Positions 7,793 through 16,097 of a DNA stretch of 33,395 nt are shown here, piece by piece (position 1 is the first letter of the stretch; every line of letters starts with the position of its first letter). The DNA is taken from positions 1 through 33,395 of the forward strand of contig CALXDU010000016.1 in the NCBI GenBank assembly GCA_944387145.1, read 5' to 3'. The DNA comes from an uncultured Oscillospiraceae bacterium. Its GTDB lineage: Bacteria; Bacillota; Clostridia; Oscillospirales; Oscillospiraceae. Both the position numbers and the translations under genes were made by a program. The notes under the pieces are model-generated. The model had not been told where the DNA came from. It saw only the letters and a list, made by a program, of their open reading frames with translations, and did not search any database.

Positions 7793-8611
7793 TTAAATAC
7801 CCGCAGTCCGGGATTGGGTTTTCTTCCGGTCACCATAAACCTGAATCAAGTTCATGGCGATCATCAGTACCAGAATCAACAGGAACAGCAGGGTAAACAT
7901 GGCGTAAATCTTGGGCTGGAGGGGCTTTTTGGTGTAGGAATAAATCTCCACCGGCAGCGTCACAAAGTCCAGACCACTGACAAAGTAGCTGATGACAAAG
8001 TCATCCAGACTCATGGTGAAGGCCATGATGGCGCCGGAAACAATACCCGGCATAATTTCATGCAGTGTCACCCGGAAAAATGCCTGCACCGGGGTGCAGC
8101 CCAAATCCATGGCGGCGTCCGTCAGGGACTTGTCCATCTGCTTGAGCTTGGGCATCACGTTGAGGATGACATAGGGCAGGTTGAAGGTGATGTGGGCAAT
8201 CAGCAGCGTCCAGAAGGTCAGGCTGTTGCGCTGACCCAGCATCCGGGTACCTACGAAGACAAACAGCAGCGACAGGGAAACGCCGGTGACGATGTCCGGG
8301 TTGGTCATGGGGATGTTGGTCAGGGTCATGGCAGCCTTGCGCATTCTGGGATTCAGATTGTGGATGCCCAGAGCAGCCACGGTGCCGAAGATGGTGGCAC
8401 AGAAACTGGCCAGAACGGACACAATCAGGGAGTTGCCCAGAAGCTCCAGCAGGCTGCTGTCCTGAAACAGCCGGGCATACTGCTGGAAGGTGAAGCTTTC
8501 AAACTGGGTGATGTCCTTGCCGGTGTTGAAGGAGGCCACGATCAGCACCACCATGGGGATATACAGGAAAATGAAAATCAGGGTGGTCAGGATGCGGTTT
8601 GTCCGCTTCAT
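7793..8611 (-). CDS. potC: Spermidine/putrescine ABC transporter permease PotC
   Basis: 272-residue inner-membrane permease of the polyamine importer. Six hydrophobic segments are visible, the first at about residues 8-30 (RILTTLIFIFLYIPMVVLI). The EAA loop that contacts PotA lies at about 168-190 (DAAMDLGCTPVQAFFRVTLHEI). MSLDDFVISYFVSG is characteristic of PotC. The ATG overlaps the potB stop (ATGA) and AGGAGG lies nine bases upstream. Confidence 0.95.
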   Translation of the reverse strand: MKRTNRILTTLIFIFLYIPMVVLIVASFNTGKDITQFESFTFQQYARLFQDSSLLELLGNSLIVSVLASFCATIFGTVAALGIHNLNPRMRKAAMTLTNIPMTNPDIVTGVSLSLLFVFVGTRMLGQRNSLTFWTLLIAHITFNLPYVILNVMPKLKQMDKSLTDAAMDLGCTPVQAFFRVTLHEIMPGIVSGAIMAFTMSLDDFVISYFVSGLDFVTLPVEIYSYTKKPLQPKIYAMFTLLFLLILVLMIAMNLIQVYGDRKKTQSRTAGI

Positions 8612-9435
8612 ACAATCACGCCTCCTTCCTCGCTGTCACCGCCGAAGCAGTTCATAATGCCGGTGCAGACGAACACCAGCAGCATCAGCACCAGGCTCAG
8701 AGCAGCGCCCAGATTGGGGTTGTTGCCCTGCTTGAACTGCCGCTCGATGACGTCGCCGATGAGCACCGTATCGGTGCCGCCCAGTTTCTGGGAGATATAG
8801 AAGGTGGACACGGAGGGGACGAACACCATGGTCATGCCCGACAGAATGCCGGGAACGGACAAAGGCAGTACCACCCGTCCAAAGACCTGAACGCCGTTGC
8901 AGCCCAGATCCTCCGCCGCCTCAATCAGACGGTGGTCAATCTTGACGATGGTGGCGTACAGGGGCAGGATCATGTAGGGCAGGTAGTTGTAGACCATACC
9001 CAGAATCACCGCCCCGGGAGTCCGGATCATTTTCAGCGGCCCGATGCCGATGCGGGAGAGCAGGCTGTTGAGAATGCCGGTGTCCTGCAGCAGGCCCACC
9101 CAGGCCAGGGTGCGCAGCAGGAAGCTCATGCACATGGGCAGCATTACCAGCATGTACAGAAATTTCTGAGTGGCAGGACGGCATTGGGCGATGCAGTAGG
9201 CCACGGGATAGCCCAGTATCAGGCAGATCACCGCAGAGGCCAGAGAATAGACAATGGACTGCCACAGCACCGGCAGGTACATTCCCAGCTCCTTCAGATT
9301 CCGGAAGGAAAAGACTCCCGTTGCCGGATCGGTCAGGGCGTAGTAAGCCACCACACCCAGAGGGATCAGGGTGAAGGCTACCATCCAAAGAAGGTAAGGG
9401 GTGCTGAGCAAAACCGCATTATTCCGCTTCTTCAT
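8608..9435 (-). CDS. potB: Spermidine/putrescine ABC transporter permease PotB
   Basis: 275-residue inner-membrane permease, partner of PotC. The first membrane segment ([21 protein letters not shown]) follows a short basic N-terminus MKKRNN. The EAA loop reads [22 protein letters not shown]. The frame has an ATG at 9444, but GGAGG sits directly against that codon and nine bases before ATG 9435, so 9435 is the better start. The gene begins inside the last codons of potA (17-base overlap), indicating translational coupling. Confidence 0.93.
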   Translation of the reverse strand: MKKRNNAVLLSTPYLLWMVAFTLIPLGVVAYYALTDPATGVFSFRNLKELGMYLPVLWQSIVYSLASAVICLILGYPVAYCIAQCRPATQKFLYMLVMLPMCMSFLLRTLAWVGLLQDTGILNSLLSRIGIGPLKMIRTPGAVILGMVYNYLPYMILPLYATIVKIDHRLIEAAEDLGCNGVQVFGRVVLPLSVPGILSGMTMVFVPSVSTFYISQKLGGTDTVLIGDVIERQFKQGNNPNLGAALSLVLMLLVFVCTGIMNCFGGDSEEGGVIV

Positions 9436-10543
9436 CCGCAGCATCCTCCGTCAGCTCGTCATACTCGGCAGAGTAGGAGCTGTAGTCGCCAAACATGCCG
9501 GAGTATTCGCTCTTGTGCATGATGTGAATGTCCTCAGGGTTCAACCGGATACCGATGACCGAGCCTACGCCGTGGTAGTCTGTGGTCTGGATCAGCCACT
9601 TGAAGCCCTTGAACTCTACAATAATATCATAATTCAGGCCCTTGAAGGTGATGCTGGTAACGGTGCCCACCAGATGGCCCTGCTCAGGAGGAACAATGTC
9701 GATATCCTCCGGGCGGATGACCACGTCCACGTTTTCGTTGGGGGCGAAGCCCTTGTCCACACAGTCAAAAACCCGGCCGAAGAACCGGACTTTGTAATCT
9801 TGCAGCATCACGCCGTCGAGAATGTTGCTTTCGCCGATGAAGTCCGCAACGAATGCGTTTTTTGGCTCGTTATAGATATCCTCAGGTCTGCCGATCTGCT
9901 GAATCCGGCCTTTGTCCATAACCACCACGGTGTCGGACATGGAAAGGGCTTCCTCCTGATCGTGGGTGACATAGATGAAGGTAATGCCGGTGGCCTGCTG
10001 GATGCGTTTCAGCTCGTTCTGCATATCCTTACGCAGACGCAGGTCCAGGGCGGCCAGAGGCTCGTCCAGCAGCAGAACCTTGGGACGGTTCACCAGGGCA
10101 CGGGCGATGGCCACCCGCTGCTGCTGACCGCCGGAGAGGCTGTCCACACTGCGGTTTTCGTAGCCCTTCAGGCTGACGATTTCCAGCATTTCACTGACCC
10201 GGCGCTTGATCTCATCCTTGGGCAGTTTGGCAACTTTCAGACCAAAGGCGATATTGTCGTATACGTCCAGGTGGGGGAACAGCGCATAGCGCTGAAACAC
10301 CGTGTTGATCTGCCGCTGGTAGGGCGGTACATCATTGACCTTTTTTCCGTCGAAGGTCACCGTGCCGGAAGTGGGCTTCAGGAAGCCGCCAATAATCCGC
10401 AAGGTGGTGGTTTTGCCGCAGCCGGAGGGGCCCAGCAGCGTGAGGAATTCATGGTCGTTAAAATAAAGGTTGATTCCGTCGAGGATACGCTCCCCGTCGA
10501 ACTCCACGGTAAGATCCTGGAGCCGGATGAGTTCTTTGGACAT
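9419..10543 (-). CDS. potA: Spermidine/putrescine ABC transporter ATPase PotA
   Basis: 374-residue cytoplasmic ATPase of the importer. Walker [11 protein letters not shown] (about 38-47), Q-loop ([13 protein letters not shown]), signature LSGGQQQR, Walker [12 protein letters not shown] and the switch histidine in VTHDQEEAL are all intact. The C-terminal TOBE-type regulatory region (about 245-350) contains VIRPEDIDI. The last 20 residues are Asp/Glu-rich. It is first in potABCD and is preceded by a GGGAGG site, a strong promoter and a palindrome at the start site. Confidence 0.95.
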   Translation of the reverse strand: MSKELIRLQDLTVEFDGERILDGINLYFNDHEFLTLLGPSGCGKTTTLRIIGGFLKPTSGTVTFDGKKVNDVPPYQRQINTVFQRYALFPHLDVYDNIAFGLKVAKLPKDEIKRRVSEMLEIVSLKGYENRSVDSLSGGQQQRVAIARALVNRPKVLLLDEPLAALDLRLRKDMQNELKRIQQATGITFIYVTHDQEEALSMSDTVVVMDKGRIQQIGRPEDIYNEPKNAFVADFIGESNILDGVMLQDYKVRFFGRVFDCVDKGFAPNENVDVVIRPEDIDIVPPEQGHLVGTVTSITFKGLNYDIIVEFKGFKWLIQTTDYHGVGSVIGIRLNPEDIHIMHKSEYSGMFGDYSSYSAEYDELTEDAADEEAE

Positions 10544-10571
10544 TATCCTCCCCCGTTTCTTTTGTATTTTA

Positions 10572-10620
10572 TGTCAAAATTCGACAACTATAACTATAGC
10601 GCAAAAATCCCTGTTGTCAA
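10572..10620 (-). promoter_or_regulatory. potABCD promoter with a palindromic candidate operator
   Basis: Minus strand: perfect TTGACA (10615-10620), 16-base spacer, TATAGT (10593-10598). Just downstream, at the predicted start site, lies a 15-base imperfect palindrome (10572-10586, TGTC...GACA with one mismatched pair). A repressor bound there would block initiation; its identity is unknown. Confidence 0.75.
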
Positions 10621-10680
10621 TGTATTTTGTTGGGAAAGCGGAATTTTTATTCGGCGCCATGCAGACGCAGCAGCGCAAGC

Positions 10681-10710
10681 AAGGGCACCGGAAGATTTCC
10701 CGGCGCCCTT
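10681..10710 (-). terminator. Hairpin after the DUF362 gene
   Basis: An 11-bp stem with one G-U pair (10681-10691 with 10700-10710) around an 8-base loop, 12 bases after the stop. The minus-strand tail (GCTTGCG) is not T-rich, so this is a weak terminator or a processing hairpin. Confidence 0.5.
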
Positions 10711-10722
10711 GGCAATACAATA

Positions 10723-11826
10723 TTAAATGGTAATCAGTTCGTAGGAATCTTCGCCCAGGCCAATCTTCTTGGCGTGTTCAATCTGGCTGCGCCAGTTGGT
10801 GTGGGGGAAGGAACCGGTCAGGTTGTCCAGATCCGGGCGATTTGCCTTATCCAGCTTGGAGTTGGGCATGATGCTCTGGGCGTTTACCGCTTCGGCACAG
10901 GCCAGATCCAGTGCAACCGGGTCGAAGGAAGCAAACATGCCCACATCCGGAACAATGGGAATGTCGTTTTCCGCATGGCAGTCGCAGTAGGGGCTGACAT
11001 CCCGAACCAGGCTCACATGGAAGTGGGGACGTCCGTCCAATACGGCTTTGGTGTACTCGGCAATCTTGCAGTTGAGGATGGTGGCGGACTGGGCATAGGC
11101 GGGGGAAATGGCCTTCACCGGGCATACGTCAATGCACCGGCCGCAGCCCATGCACTTGGTCCAGTCGATGTGCATAATGCCGTTTTCCATCTGGGGGCCG
11201 TCGTGGGCACAGTACTTGGCGCAGGTGCCGCAGCCGATACACTTTTCCGGGTCCACTTCGGGACGGCCTTCGGAGTGCATCTCCCGCTTGCCGGCGTTGG
11301 AGCCGCAGCCCATACCCAGATTCTTCATGGCGCCGCCGAAACCGGCTTCTTCATGGCCTTTGAAGTGATTCAGGGAGATGACAATGTCGGCATCCATAAT
11401 GGCCCGGCCGATTTTGGCCGTTTTCACATACTCGCCGCCCACCACAGGTACGTCTACATCGTCGGTGCCCTTCAGGCCGTCGGCAATGAGGATATGGCAG
11501 CCGGTGGAGTAAGGGGTAAAGCCGTTCAGGTAAGCAGTTTCCAGGTGATCCAGGGCATTTTTCCGGGAGCCGACGTACATGGTGTTGGCATCGGTGAGGA
11601 AGGGCTTGCCGCCCAGATCCTTTACCAGATCCACGATGACCCGGGCGTAGCCGGAACGCAGGTGGGCCATGTTGCCCAGTTCGCCAAAGTGAATCTTAAT
11701 GGCAACAAATTTGTCCTTGAAGTCGATCTGATCCATGCCGGCGCTCAGGCACAGCCGGGCCAGTTTCTGGGGCAGTGTCTCAGATGTACCGGTGCAGAAA
11801 TCGGTAAAATAAACTTTGGATGCCAT
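10723..11826 (-). CDS. DUF362 domain protein with two [4Fe-4S] ferredoxin motifs
   Basis: 367 residues. An N-terminal DUF362 domain (IKIHFGELGN, SLNHFKGHEEAGFGGAMKNLGMGC) is interrupted by a ferredoxin module with two CxxCxxCxxxC motifs, at C196/C199/C202/C206 and C225/C228/C231/C235, so it should bind two 4Fe-4S clusters. Proteins of this type are common in anaerobes and are usually called Fe-S cluster-binding or putative oxidoreductase; their reaction is not established. No signal peptide, so cytoplasmic. It is monocistronic, with its own promoter and an AGGAGG site before the ATG. It may move electrons in an anaerobic redox pathway (inference). Confidence 0.9.
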   Translation of the reverse strand: MASKVYFTDFCTGTSETLPQKLARLCLSAGMDQIDFKDKFVAIKIHFGELGNMAHLRSGYARVIVDLVKDLGGKPFLTDANTMYVGSRKNALDHLETAYLNGFTPYSTGCHILIADGLKGTDDVDVPVVGGEYVKTAKIGRAIMDADIVISLNHFKGHEEAGFGGAMKNLGMGCGSNAGKREMHSEGRPEVDPEKCIGCGTCAKYCAHDGPQMENGIMHIDWTKCMGCGRCIDVCPVKAISPAYAQSATILNCKIAEYTKAVLDGRPHFHVSLVRDVSPYCDCHAENDIPIVPDVGMFASFDPVALDLACAEAVNAQSIMPNSKLDKANRPDLDNLTGSFPHTNWRSQIEHAKKIGLGEDSYELITI

Positions 11827-11856
11827 TGAGGTTACCTCCTGTCAGAATTTGCTTTC

Positions 11857-11885
11857 AGTCTACTTGGTATTGGCCGGAAAGTCAA
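11857..11885 (-). promoter_or_regulatory. Promoter of the DUF362 gene
   Basis: Minus strand TTGACT (11880-11885), 17-base spacer, TAGACT (11857-11862), about 30 bases before the ATG. Confidence 0.65.
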
Positions 11886-11970
11886 GAAGCACGGAAGAAT
11901 ATGAAACAGGAAACGGAAGATCATTCGTTGGAATGCACAATAATATATAGGAGTCATTTTGAAAATTGCA

Positions 11971-12043
11971 CAAAGTTTTTTTGTATTTCCCCAAAACTTT
12001 GGCGGGAATAAATCTTGCGGCGAAGGATAAATGGTGGTATCAT
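11971..12043 (+). promoter_or_regulatory. Antiporter promoter with an upstream inverted repeat
   Basis: TTGCGG (12015-12020), 17-base spacer, TATCAT (12038-12043). Fourteen bases upstream of the -35 is a perfect 9-base inverted repeat, CAAAGTTTT (11971-11979) and AAAACTTTG (11993-12001), a possible activator or repressor site. The leader after the start site can fold at about 12051-12077 (GCCG/CGGC, AATGG/CCATT). Confidence 0.5.
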
Positions 12044-12108
12044 ATGCCCGCCGGAATGGGAGCGTTTTCCATTGCGGCAATCGCAAATCAATATCAGGGG
12101 GAATCACT

Positions 12109-13377
12109 TTGGAAATTTATCTGATCAGCCTGGCCGTTGCCTTGGTTGGCGGCCTGATGCTTTCTCGTTTGACCAAGTTAATTAACCTGCCTGCCGTTAC
12201 GGCTTATCTGGTGGCGGGCCTGATTCTGGGACCGTTCTGCCTGGGTGCGCTGAAGATCAGCGGCTTTGGCTTCAATAGCCTGGAGCAGGTGGAAACTCTG
12301 GGGATTGTGACCCAGACGGCTCTGGGCTTCATCGCCTTTACCATCGGCAATGAGTTCCGGCTGAGCCAGCTGAAGGCCACCGGTGCCAAGGCCATTACCA
12401 TTGGTATTTTGCAGGCTGTGATTACCACGCTGGTGGTGGATATTGTGCTGGTTGCCATGCACCTGCTCTTCCCGCAGCTGATTTCCATCCCCTGCGCCAT
12501 TACCTTGGGTGCCATCGCCTCGGCTACCGCTCCTGCTGCCACGCTGATGGTGGTGCGCCAGTACAAGGCCGACGGCCCCATGACCCGGCTGCTGATGCTG
12601 GTGGTGGCCATTGACGATGCGGTGGGTCTGGTGCTGTTCTCCGCCTCCTTCGGCATTGCCACGGCCCTGTCCAGCGGACAGGTCAGCGTGCTGGCTGTGG
12701 TGGTGGAGCCGATTCTGGAGATTGTGGCATCCCTGCTTCTGGGCAGCGCCATGGGCTGGCTGATGAACTGGGTGGAGCAGTTCTTCCACTCCCGCAGCAA
12801 GCGTATGTCCATCTCCGTTGCTTTTGTGATGCTCACGGTAGGAATGTCCATGCTGGAGTTTGACATCGGCGGGATTCACCTGGGCTTTTCTCTGCTGCTG
12901 GTGTGCATGATGACCGGCACCATTTTCTGCAACATCTGCGACACTTCCGAAGAACTGATGAATCGTGTGGATGGCTGGACTATGCCCCTGAACGTGCTGT
13001 TCTTTGTGATCTCCGGCGCAGAGCTGGATCTGAATGTGCTGGCCCAGCCGGTTACCCTGCTGGTGGGCGTGACCTTCATTCTGGCCCGGTCTGCCGGTAA
13101 GTACTACGGCGCTGCCCTGAGCTGCCGCCTGACCCGGCAGCCCAAGCCCATTACGGATCATCTGGGCATCACCCTGCTGCCCCAGGCCGGTGTGGCACTG
13201 GGCATGGCTATGACAGCGGCTACACTGCCCGATGGCGCCCTGGCCCGGAATGTGGTGCTGTTCAGCGTTCTGGTTTACGAACTGATCGGACCCAACCTGA
13301 CCAAGCGGTCGCTGCTGGCGGTGGGCGAAATCAAGCCCGAGGGCCGTACCAGCGCAAGAAAAATCAACGAGGCGTAA
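12109..13377 (+). CDS. Cation:proton antiporter (Na+/H+ or K+/H+ exchanger family)
   Basis: 422-residue, about 12-helix membrane protein of the monovalent cation/proton antiporter superfamily. Signs are an N-terminal helix reading LVGGLMLSRLTKLINLPAVTAYLVAGLILGP, a hallmark of CPA2-like exchangers, then TQTALGFIAFTIGNEF, ASATAPAATLMVVRQY and the probable ion-binding helix MLVVAIDDAVGLVLFSASF with paired Asp. No C-terminal TrkA-N domain is present, so this is the short form. I chose TTG 12109, seven bases after AGGGGGA. The in-frame ATG at 12031 lies upstream of the -10 element and would add a polar, basic N-terminus. Confidence 0.88.
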   Translation: MEIYLISLAVALVGGLMLSRLTKLINLPAVTAYLVAGLILGPFCLGALKISGFGFNSLEQVETLGIVTQTALGFIAFTIGNEFRLSQLKATGAKAITIGILQAVITTLVVDIVLVAMHLLFPQLISIPCAITLGAIASATAPAATLMVVRQYKADGPMTRLLMLVVAIDDAVGLVLFSASFGIATALSSGQVSVLAVVVEPILEIVASLLLGSAMGWLMNWVEQFFHSRSKRMSISVAFVMLTVGMSMLEFDIGGIHLGFSLLLVCMMTGTIFCNICDTSEELMNRVDGWTMPLNVLFFVISGAELDLNVLAQPVTLLVGVTFILARSAGKYYGAALSCRLTRQPKPITDHLGITLLPQAGVALGMAMTAATLPDGALARNVVLFSVLVYELIGPNLTKRSLLAVGEIKPEGRTSARKINEA

Positions 13378-13415
13378 CTTCAGCAAAATGCCCCTTTCTC
13401 TGCAGGAAATTCCTG

Positions 13416-13444
13416 TTGACAAAACTATCCGAATTGCTTACAAT
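13416..13444 (+). promoter_or_regulatory. Consensus promoter for the ZTP riboswitch transcript
   Basis: Perfect TTGACA (13416-13421), 17-base spacer, TACAAT (13439-13444). The start site is expected near 13451, immediately before the aptamer. Confidence 0.9.
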
Positions 13445-13450
13445 GAATGT

Positions 13451-13558
13451 ACCATCTTACATGACTGACGGACGAATGCGGTTTAACGCAGGGGAAGTGT
13501 AAGAGCTGTAATGCCGACCGTCTGGGCGATCTGGTTACCAAACTGGATCGCCCTTTTT
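13451..13558 (+). ncRNA. ZTP (pfl) riboswitch with intrinsic-terminator expression platform
   Basis: The pfl aptamer architecture can be read directly. P1 is TCTTACA (13455-13461) with TGTAAGA (13498-13504). The conserved TGACTGACGGAC follows P1, then P2 TGCG/CGCA (13477-13480, 13487-13490), then GGGGAAG (13491-13497). The 3' domain is GCCGACCGTCTGGGC (13513-13527), matching the family's CCGCCUGGGC. The last GGGC also starts a terminator: GGGCGATC (13524-13531) with GATCGCCC (13546-13553) and TTTTT. Binding of ZTP/ZMP to the 3' domain would prevent the terminator, giving an ON switch. ZTP rises when 10-formyl-tetrahydrofolate is short. It controls the DUF1576 gene and probably the nucleoside phosphorylase behind it. 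Confidence 0.92.
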
Positions 13559-13620
13559 GTTCATAAGGATTCTGAACAGGCGGGAAGACAAAGGGAACAC
13601 AAAGAATCGAGGGGTGCATT

Positions 13621-14955
13621 ATGAAAAAAATCAGAAATCTCTCCGAAAGCGACTTTTTGAAGCTGTTTTTTGGGCTGCTGAGCCTGACTTTCCTGGTTGG
13701 GGCTGTGTGTATGCCGGACCGGGGCAGCATGTTTTCCGGCCTGTGGCAGATCATCAGCCAGCCCAGCAAGCTTACCACCAACTATTTTGCCGTGGGCGGC
13801 TACGCAGCCACCTTCCTGAATATGGGCCTGGTGGGACTGATTTGCCTGGGGCTGTTTGTGGTATTCCGGGGCAAGGCCAATAATGTCTCTACCCTGGCTG
13901 TGGTGCTGACACTGGGTTTTTGTTCCTGGGGCATCAACATTCTGAACATCTGGCCCACCATTTTCGGCGTCATGCTCTACGGTCTGGTGAAGAAGGAATC
14001 CTTCGGCAGCCTGGTCAATGCCATGATGTTCTCTACCGGTATTGCGCCGCTGATTACGGATCTGATGATCCGCTACCCCTATGCCGAGGCGGTGGGCTTC
14101 AACCTGCCGGGTATCGGTGTGGCTTTGCTGGTGGGTATTGTGATTGGTTTTTTCCTGCCGGCAGGTATGGCGGCATCTCCCAGCATTCACAAGGGCTTTG
14201 ATCTGTATTCTGCCGCACTGCCCATTGGCATGACGGCGTTCTTTCTGAATGCGGTGCTGTTTAAAACTATGGGCGTTGCCCTGCCTGACGGCGCCGATGC
14301 TGCCCAGCTTCAGGTGGCCTCCCGGCTGACGGTGAACCTGTTCTGCTGCATTGTCTTTGGTCTTTGCGTGCTGGGGGCGCTGGCCTTGGGATGCAAGCCC
14401 CGGGATTACTGGCACCTGCTGACCGATAAGGCAGCGGTGAACAATTTCTCCTCTATCTATGGCAATGCGGTATTCCTGATGAATGTGGGCGTGTTCGGCC
14501 TGTTCATCTTGGGATACTATAATCTCATCGGTGCATCCTTCAACGGTGTGACCTTCGGCATTATTTTCTGCATGCTTGCTACCTGCAACTCCGGCTCTCA
14601 CCCGGGCAATGTCTGGCCCATTATGGTCGGTTACTTCCTGGCCTCGGTGGTGTTCGGCTGGCTGTCCGGCTTGGCAGGGGGGACCTTTGCCCAGGCCATC
14701 AATGCCCAGGCCATCTGCGTGGGCCTGTGCTATGCCAACGGCCTGAGCCCGGTATCCAGCAAGTACGGCTGGCAGTTTGGCGCTCTGGCAGGCGGCATGC
14801 ACTACATGCTGGTGACTTCTGTACCCAACCTGCACGGCGGCTTCTGCCTGTATAACGGCGGCTTCACTGCGGCGCTGATCTGCGTTCTGCTGATTCCCCA
14901 GCTGGAACGGTTCACCAAAACCAAGCAGGAACGCCGGGAACTGAAGGTGAAATAA
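13621..14955 (+). CDS. DUF1576-type polytopic membrane protein, candidate transporter
   Basis: 444-residue, roughly 11-12-helix membrane protein that I assign to DUF1576, a family without established function. An internal duplication is visible: LTTNYFAVGGYAATFLNMGLVGLICLGLFVVF (about 44-75) resembles VNNFSSIYGNAVFLMNVGVFGLFILGYY (about 273-300), and both are followed by a Gly-rich NIWP or HPGNVWPI segment. Such inverted or tandem repeats are typical of secondary transporters. AGGGGTG lies about six bases before the ATG. The gene follows a ZTP riboswitch and precedes purine nucleoside phosphorylase, so a role in uptake of purine nucleosides, nucleobases or folate-type compounds is a reasonable inference, not shown. 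Confidence 0.8.
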   Translation: MKKIRNLSESDFLKLFFGLLSLTFLVGAVCMPDRGSMFSGLWQIISQPSKLTTNYFAVGGYAATFLNMGLVGLICLGLFVVFRGKANNVSTLAVVLTLGFCSWGINILNIWPTIFGVMLYGLVKKESFGSLVNAMMFSTGIAPLITDLMIRYPYAEAVGFNLPGIGVALLVGIVIGFFLPAGMAASPSIHKGFDLYSAALPIGMTAFFLNAVLFKTMGVALPDGADAAQLQVASRLTVNLFCCIVFGLCVLGALALGCKPRDYWHLLTDKAAVNNFSSIYGNAVFLMNVGVFGLFILGYYNLIGASFNGVTFGIIFCMLATCNSGSHPGNVWPIMVGYFLASVVFGWLSGLAGGTFAQAINAQAICVGLCYANGLSPVSSKYGWQFGALAGGMHYMLVTSVPNLHGGFCLYNGGFTAALICVLLIPQLERFTKTKQERRELKVK

Positions 14956-14961
14956 GGGAGG

Positions 14962-14991
14962 CGTGCTGACCTGGGAAACCAGGCCAGCACG
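14962..14991 (+). terminator. Intercistronic hairpin between the DUF1576 gene and punA
   Basis: CGTGCTG and CAGCACG plus CCTGG and CCAGG form a 12-bp stem with one mismatch, capped by a GAAA tetraloop, followed by only TTT. It probably stabilises an upstream 3' end or partly attenuates punA rather than terminating fully. Confidence 0.55.
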
Positions 14992-15024
14992 TTTGATGTA
15001 ATAGAAAACTTGGAGGTTATGACT

Positions 15025-15843
15025 ATGTTTTACGATCAGGTAAAAGAGAGCGCCGACTATATCCAGTCCCAGCTGGGACAGAAGGTGGATGTGGCGGTGA
15101 TTCTGGGCAGCGGTTTGGGAAAAATTGTGGATGCCATGACGGAGAAAAAGACCATTCCCTATCAGCAGATTCCCCACTTCCCCCAAAGCACCGTAGCCGG
15201 TCATGCGGGCAATCTGGTCTTTGGCAAAATCGGTCAGACCAAGGTTCTGGCTCTGCAGGGGCGGTTTCACTACTACGAAGGATTCTCCCTGAAGGAAGTG
15301 GCCTATCCGGTGTATGTGATGAAGCTGCTGGGAATTGAAAACATGATTGTCACCAATGCCTGCGGCGGCATCAATCCGGGATTTGCCCCAGGAGATCTGA
15401 TGATTATCGATGATTTCATCAACTCCATCGGCACCAATCCGCTGATTGGAGAAAACGACGAGCGGTTTGGCCCCCGGTTCCCGGATATGTCCGAACCCTA
15501 CTCCACTGCCCTGCGGGAGAAGGCAAAGGCAGCGGCAGACAGCTTAGGGATAGAAACCAAACATGGCGTGTACACCTTCTTCCAGGGCCCCTACTACGAA
15601 ACTGCCGCAGAAATCCGGATGTACAAGACCCTGGGAAGCGATGCCATCGGCATGTCCACTGTGCCGGAGACCATCGCCGCCAACTACCTGGGCATCAAGA
15701 CCCTGGGCATCGCCTGCATCACCAACATGGCCACCGGACTGCGTACAGGAAAGCACAGCCACGAAGAAGTGGTGCGCATTGCGGAGCAATCCAGTGAAAA
15801 ACTTTGCCGCTGGATTACAAAACTGCTGGAAACCTGGAACTAA
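15025..15843 (+). CDS. punA: Purine nucleoside phosphorylase
   Basis: 272-residue cytoplasmic enzyme that splits purine (deoxy)nucleosides with phosphate to the base and (deoxy)ribose 1-phosphate. It belongs to the trimeric PNP/MTAP family: phosphate-loop GSGLG (about 29-33), GRFHYYEG, VTNACGGINPGFAPGDLMII, the base pocket FFQGPYYETAAE, GSDAIGMSTVPE and CITNMATG with the base-contacting Asn. ATG 15025 is preferred because GGAGG lies eight bases upstream. The in-frame ATG at 15019 is only two bases from that site. It follows the DUF1576 gene after a hairpin, with no visible promoter, so it is probably co-transcribed under the ZTP riboswitch. Confidence 0.93.
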   Translation: MFYDQVKESADYIQSQLGQKVDVAVILGSGLGKIVDAMTEKKTIPYQQIPHFPQSTVAGHAGNLVFGKIGQTKVLALQGRFHYYEGFSLKEVAYPVYVMKLLGIENMIVTNACGGINPGFAPGDLMIIDDFINSIGTNPLIGENDERFGPRFPDMSEPYSTALREKAKAAADSLGIETKHGVYTFFQGPYYETAAEIRMYKTLGSDAIGMSTVPETIAANYLGIKTLGIACITNMATGLRTGKHSHEEVVRIAEQSSEKLCRWITKLLETWN

Positions 15844-15884
15844 TGGTCATATCCCGGAAAATGCCGGGTGGAAAGTCCAAAATA

Positions 15885-15914
15885 CAGCCTGCCCCGAAGG
15901 TAAGGGGCAGGCTG
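15885..15914 (+). terminator. Terminator of the DUF1576-punA operon
   Basis: CAGCCTGCCCC (15885-15895) and GGGGCAGGCTG (15904-15914) form a perfect 11-bp stem with an 8-base loop; the tail is TCTGCATTTGTT. A smaller hairpin, CCCGG/CCGGG, lies just before it at about 15853-15868. Confidence 0.75.
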
Positions 15915-15930
15915 TCTGCATTTGTTCTGC

Positions 15931-15959
15931 TGGACAAAGCAGAACTTGTGTGCTATGAT
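15931..15959 (+). promoter_or_regulatory. Promoter of the TM1266-ECF operon
   Basis: TGGACA (15931-15936), 17-base spacer, TATGAT (15954-15959). The start site would be near 15963-15967, at the beginning of the structured leader. Confidence 0.78.
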
Positions 15960-15962
15960 GAT

Positions 15963-16080
15963 GCCGTGATCCTGACATTAAGCGAAATGCGCTGCGTGAA
16001 AGGTGCGAATATGGTGTTTCTTCCCCGGAATCCTGCCGGGGATACTGCCGTTGCCGTGCCGTTGGGTCACGGCAATTTTT
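15963..16080 (+). ncRNA. Structured 5' leader with competing terminator; unassigned riboswitch or attenuator
   Basis: The leader ends in an intrinsic terminator, TTGCCGTG (16051-16058) with CACGGCAA (16068-16075) then TTTTT (16076-16080). The same 3' strand can instead pair with the 5' end: GCCGTGATCC (15963-15972) with GGGTCACGGC (16064-16073), 10 bp with one G-U. The two pairings exclude each other. Inside the long-range stem are two hairpins: AGCG/CGCT (about 15981-15993) and TCCCCGG/CCGGGGA (16022-16028, 16036-16042). This is riboswitch architecture, but I do not recognise a known class; TPP, THF, FMN, ZTP, purine and T-box signatures are absent. Confidence 0.65.
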
Positions 16081-16097
16081 CATTTTGGAGGGGTTCT

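Noticed and set aside
12031..12108. Upstream ATG start (12031) for the antiporter
   Set aside because: It lies before the -10 element and would add 26 polar residues before the first membrane helix; TTG 12109 has a better ribosome site.
12178..13422. A 414-codon minus-strand frame opposite the antiporter
   Set aside because: Composition is Gln/His/Gly-rich and it mirrors a clear membrane protein; no promoter or ribosome site.
13561..15270. A 569-codon minus-strand frame across the DUF1576 and punA region
   Set aside because: Opposite to two well-supported genes and a riboswitch; His/Gln-rich, no domain, no start signals.
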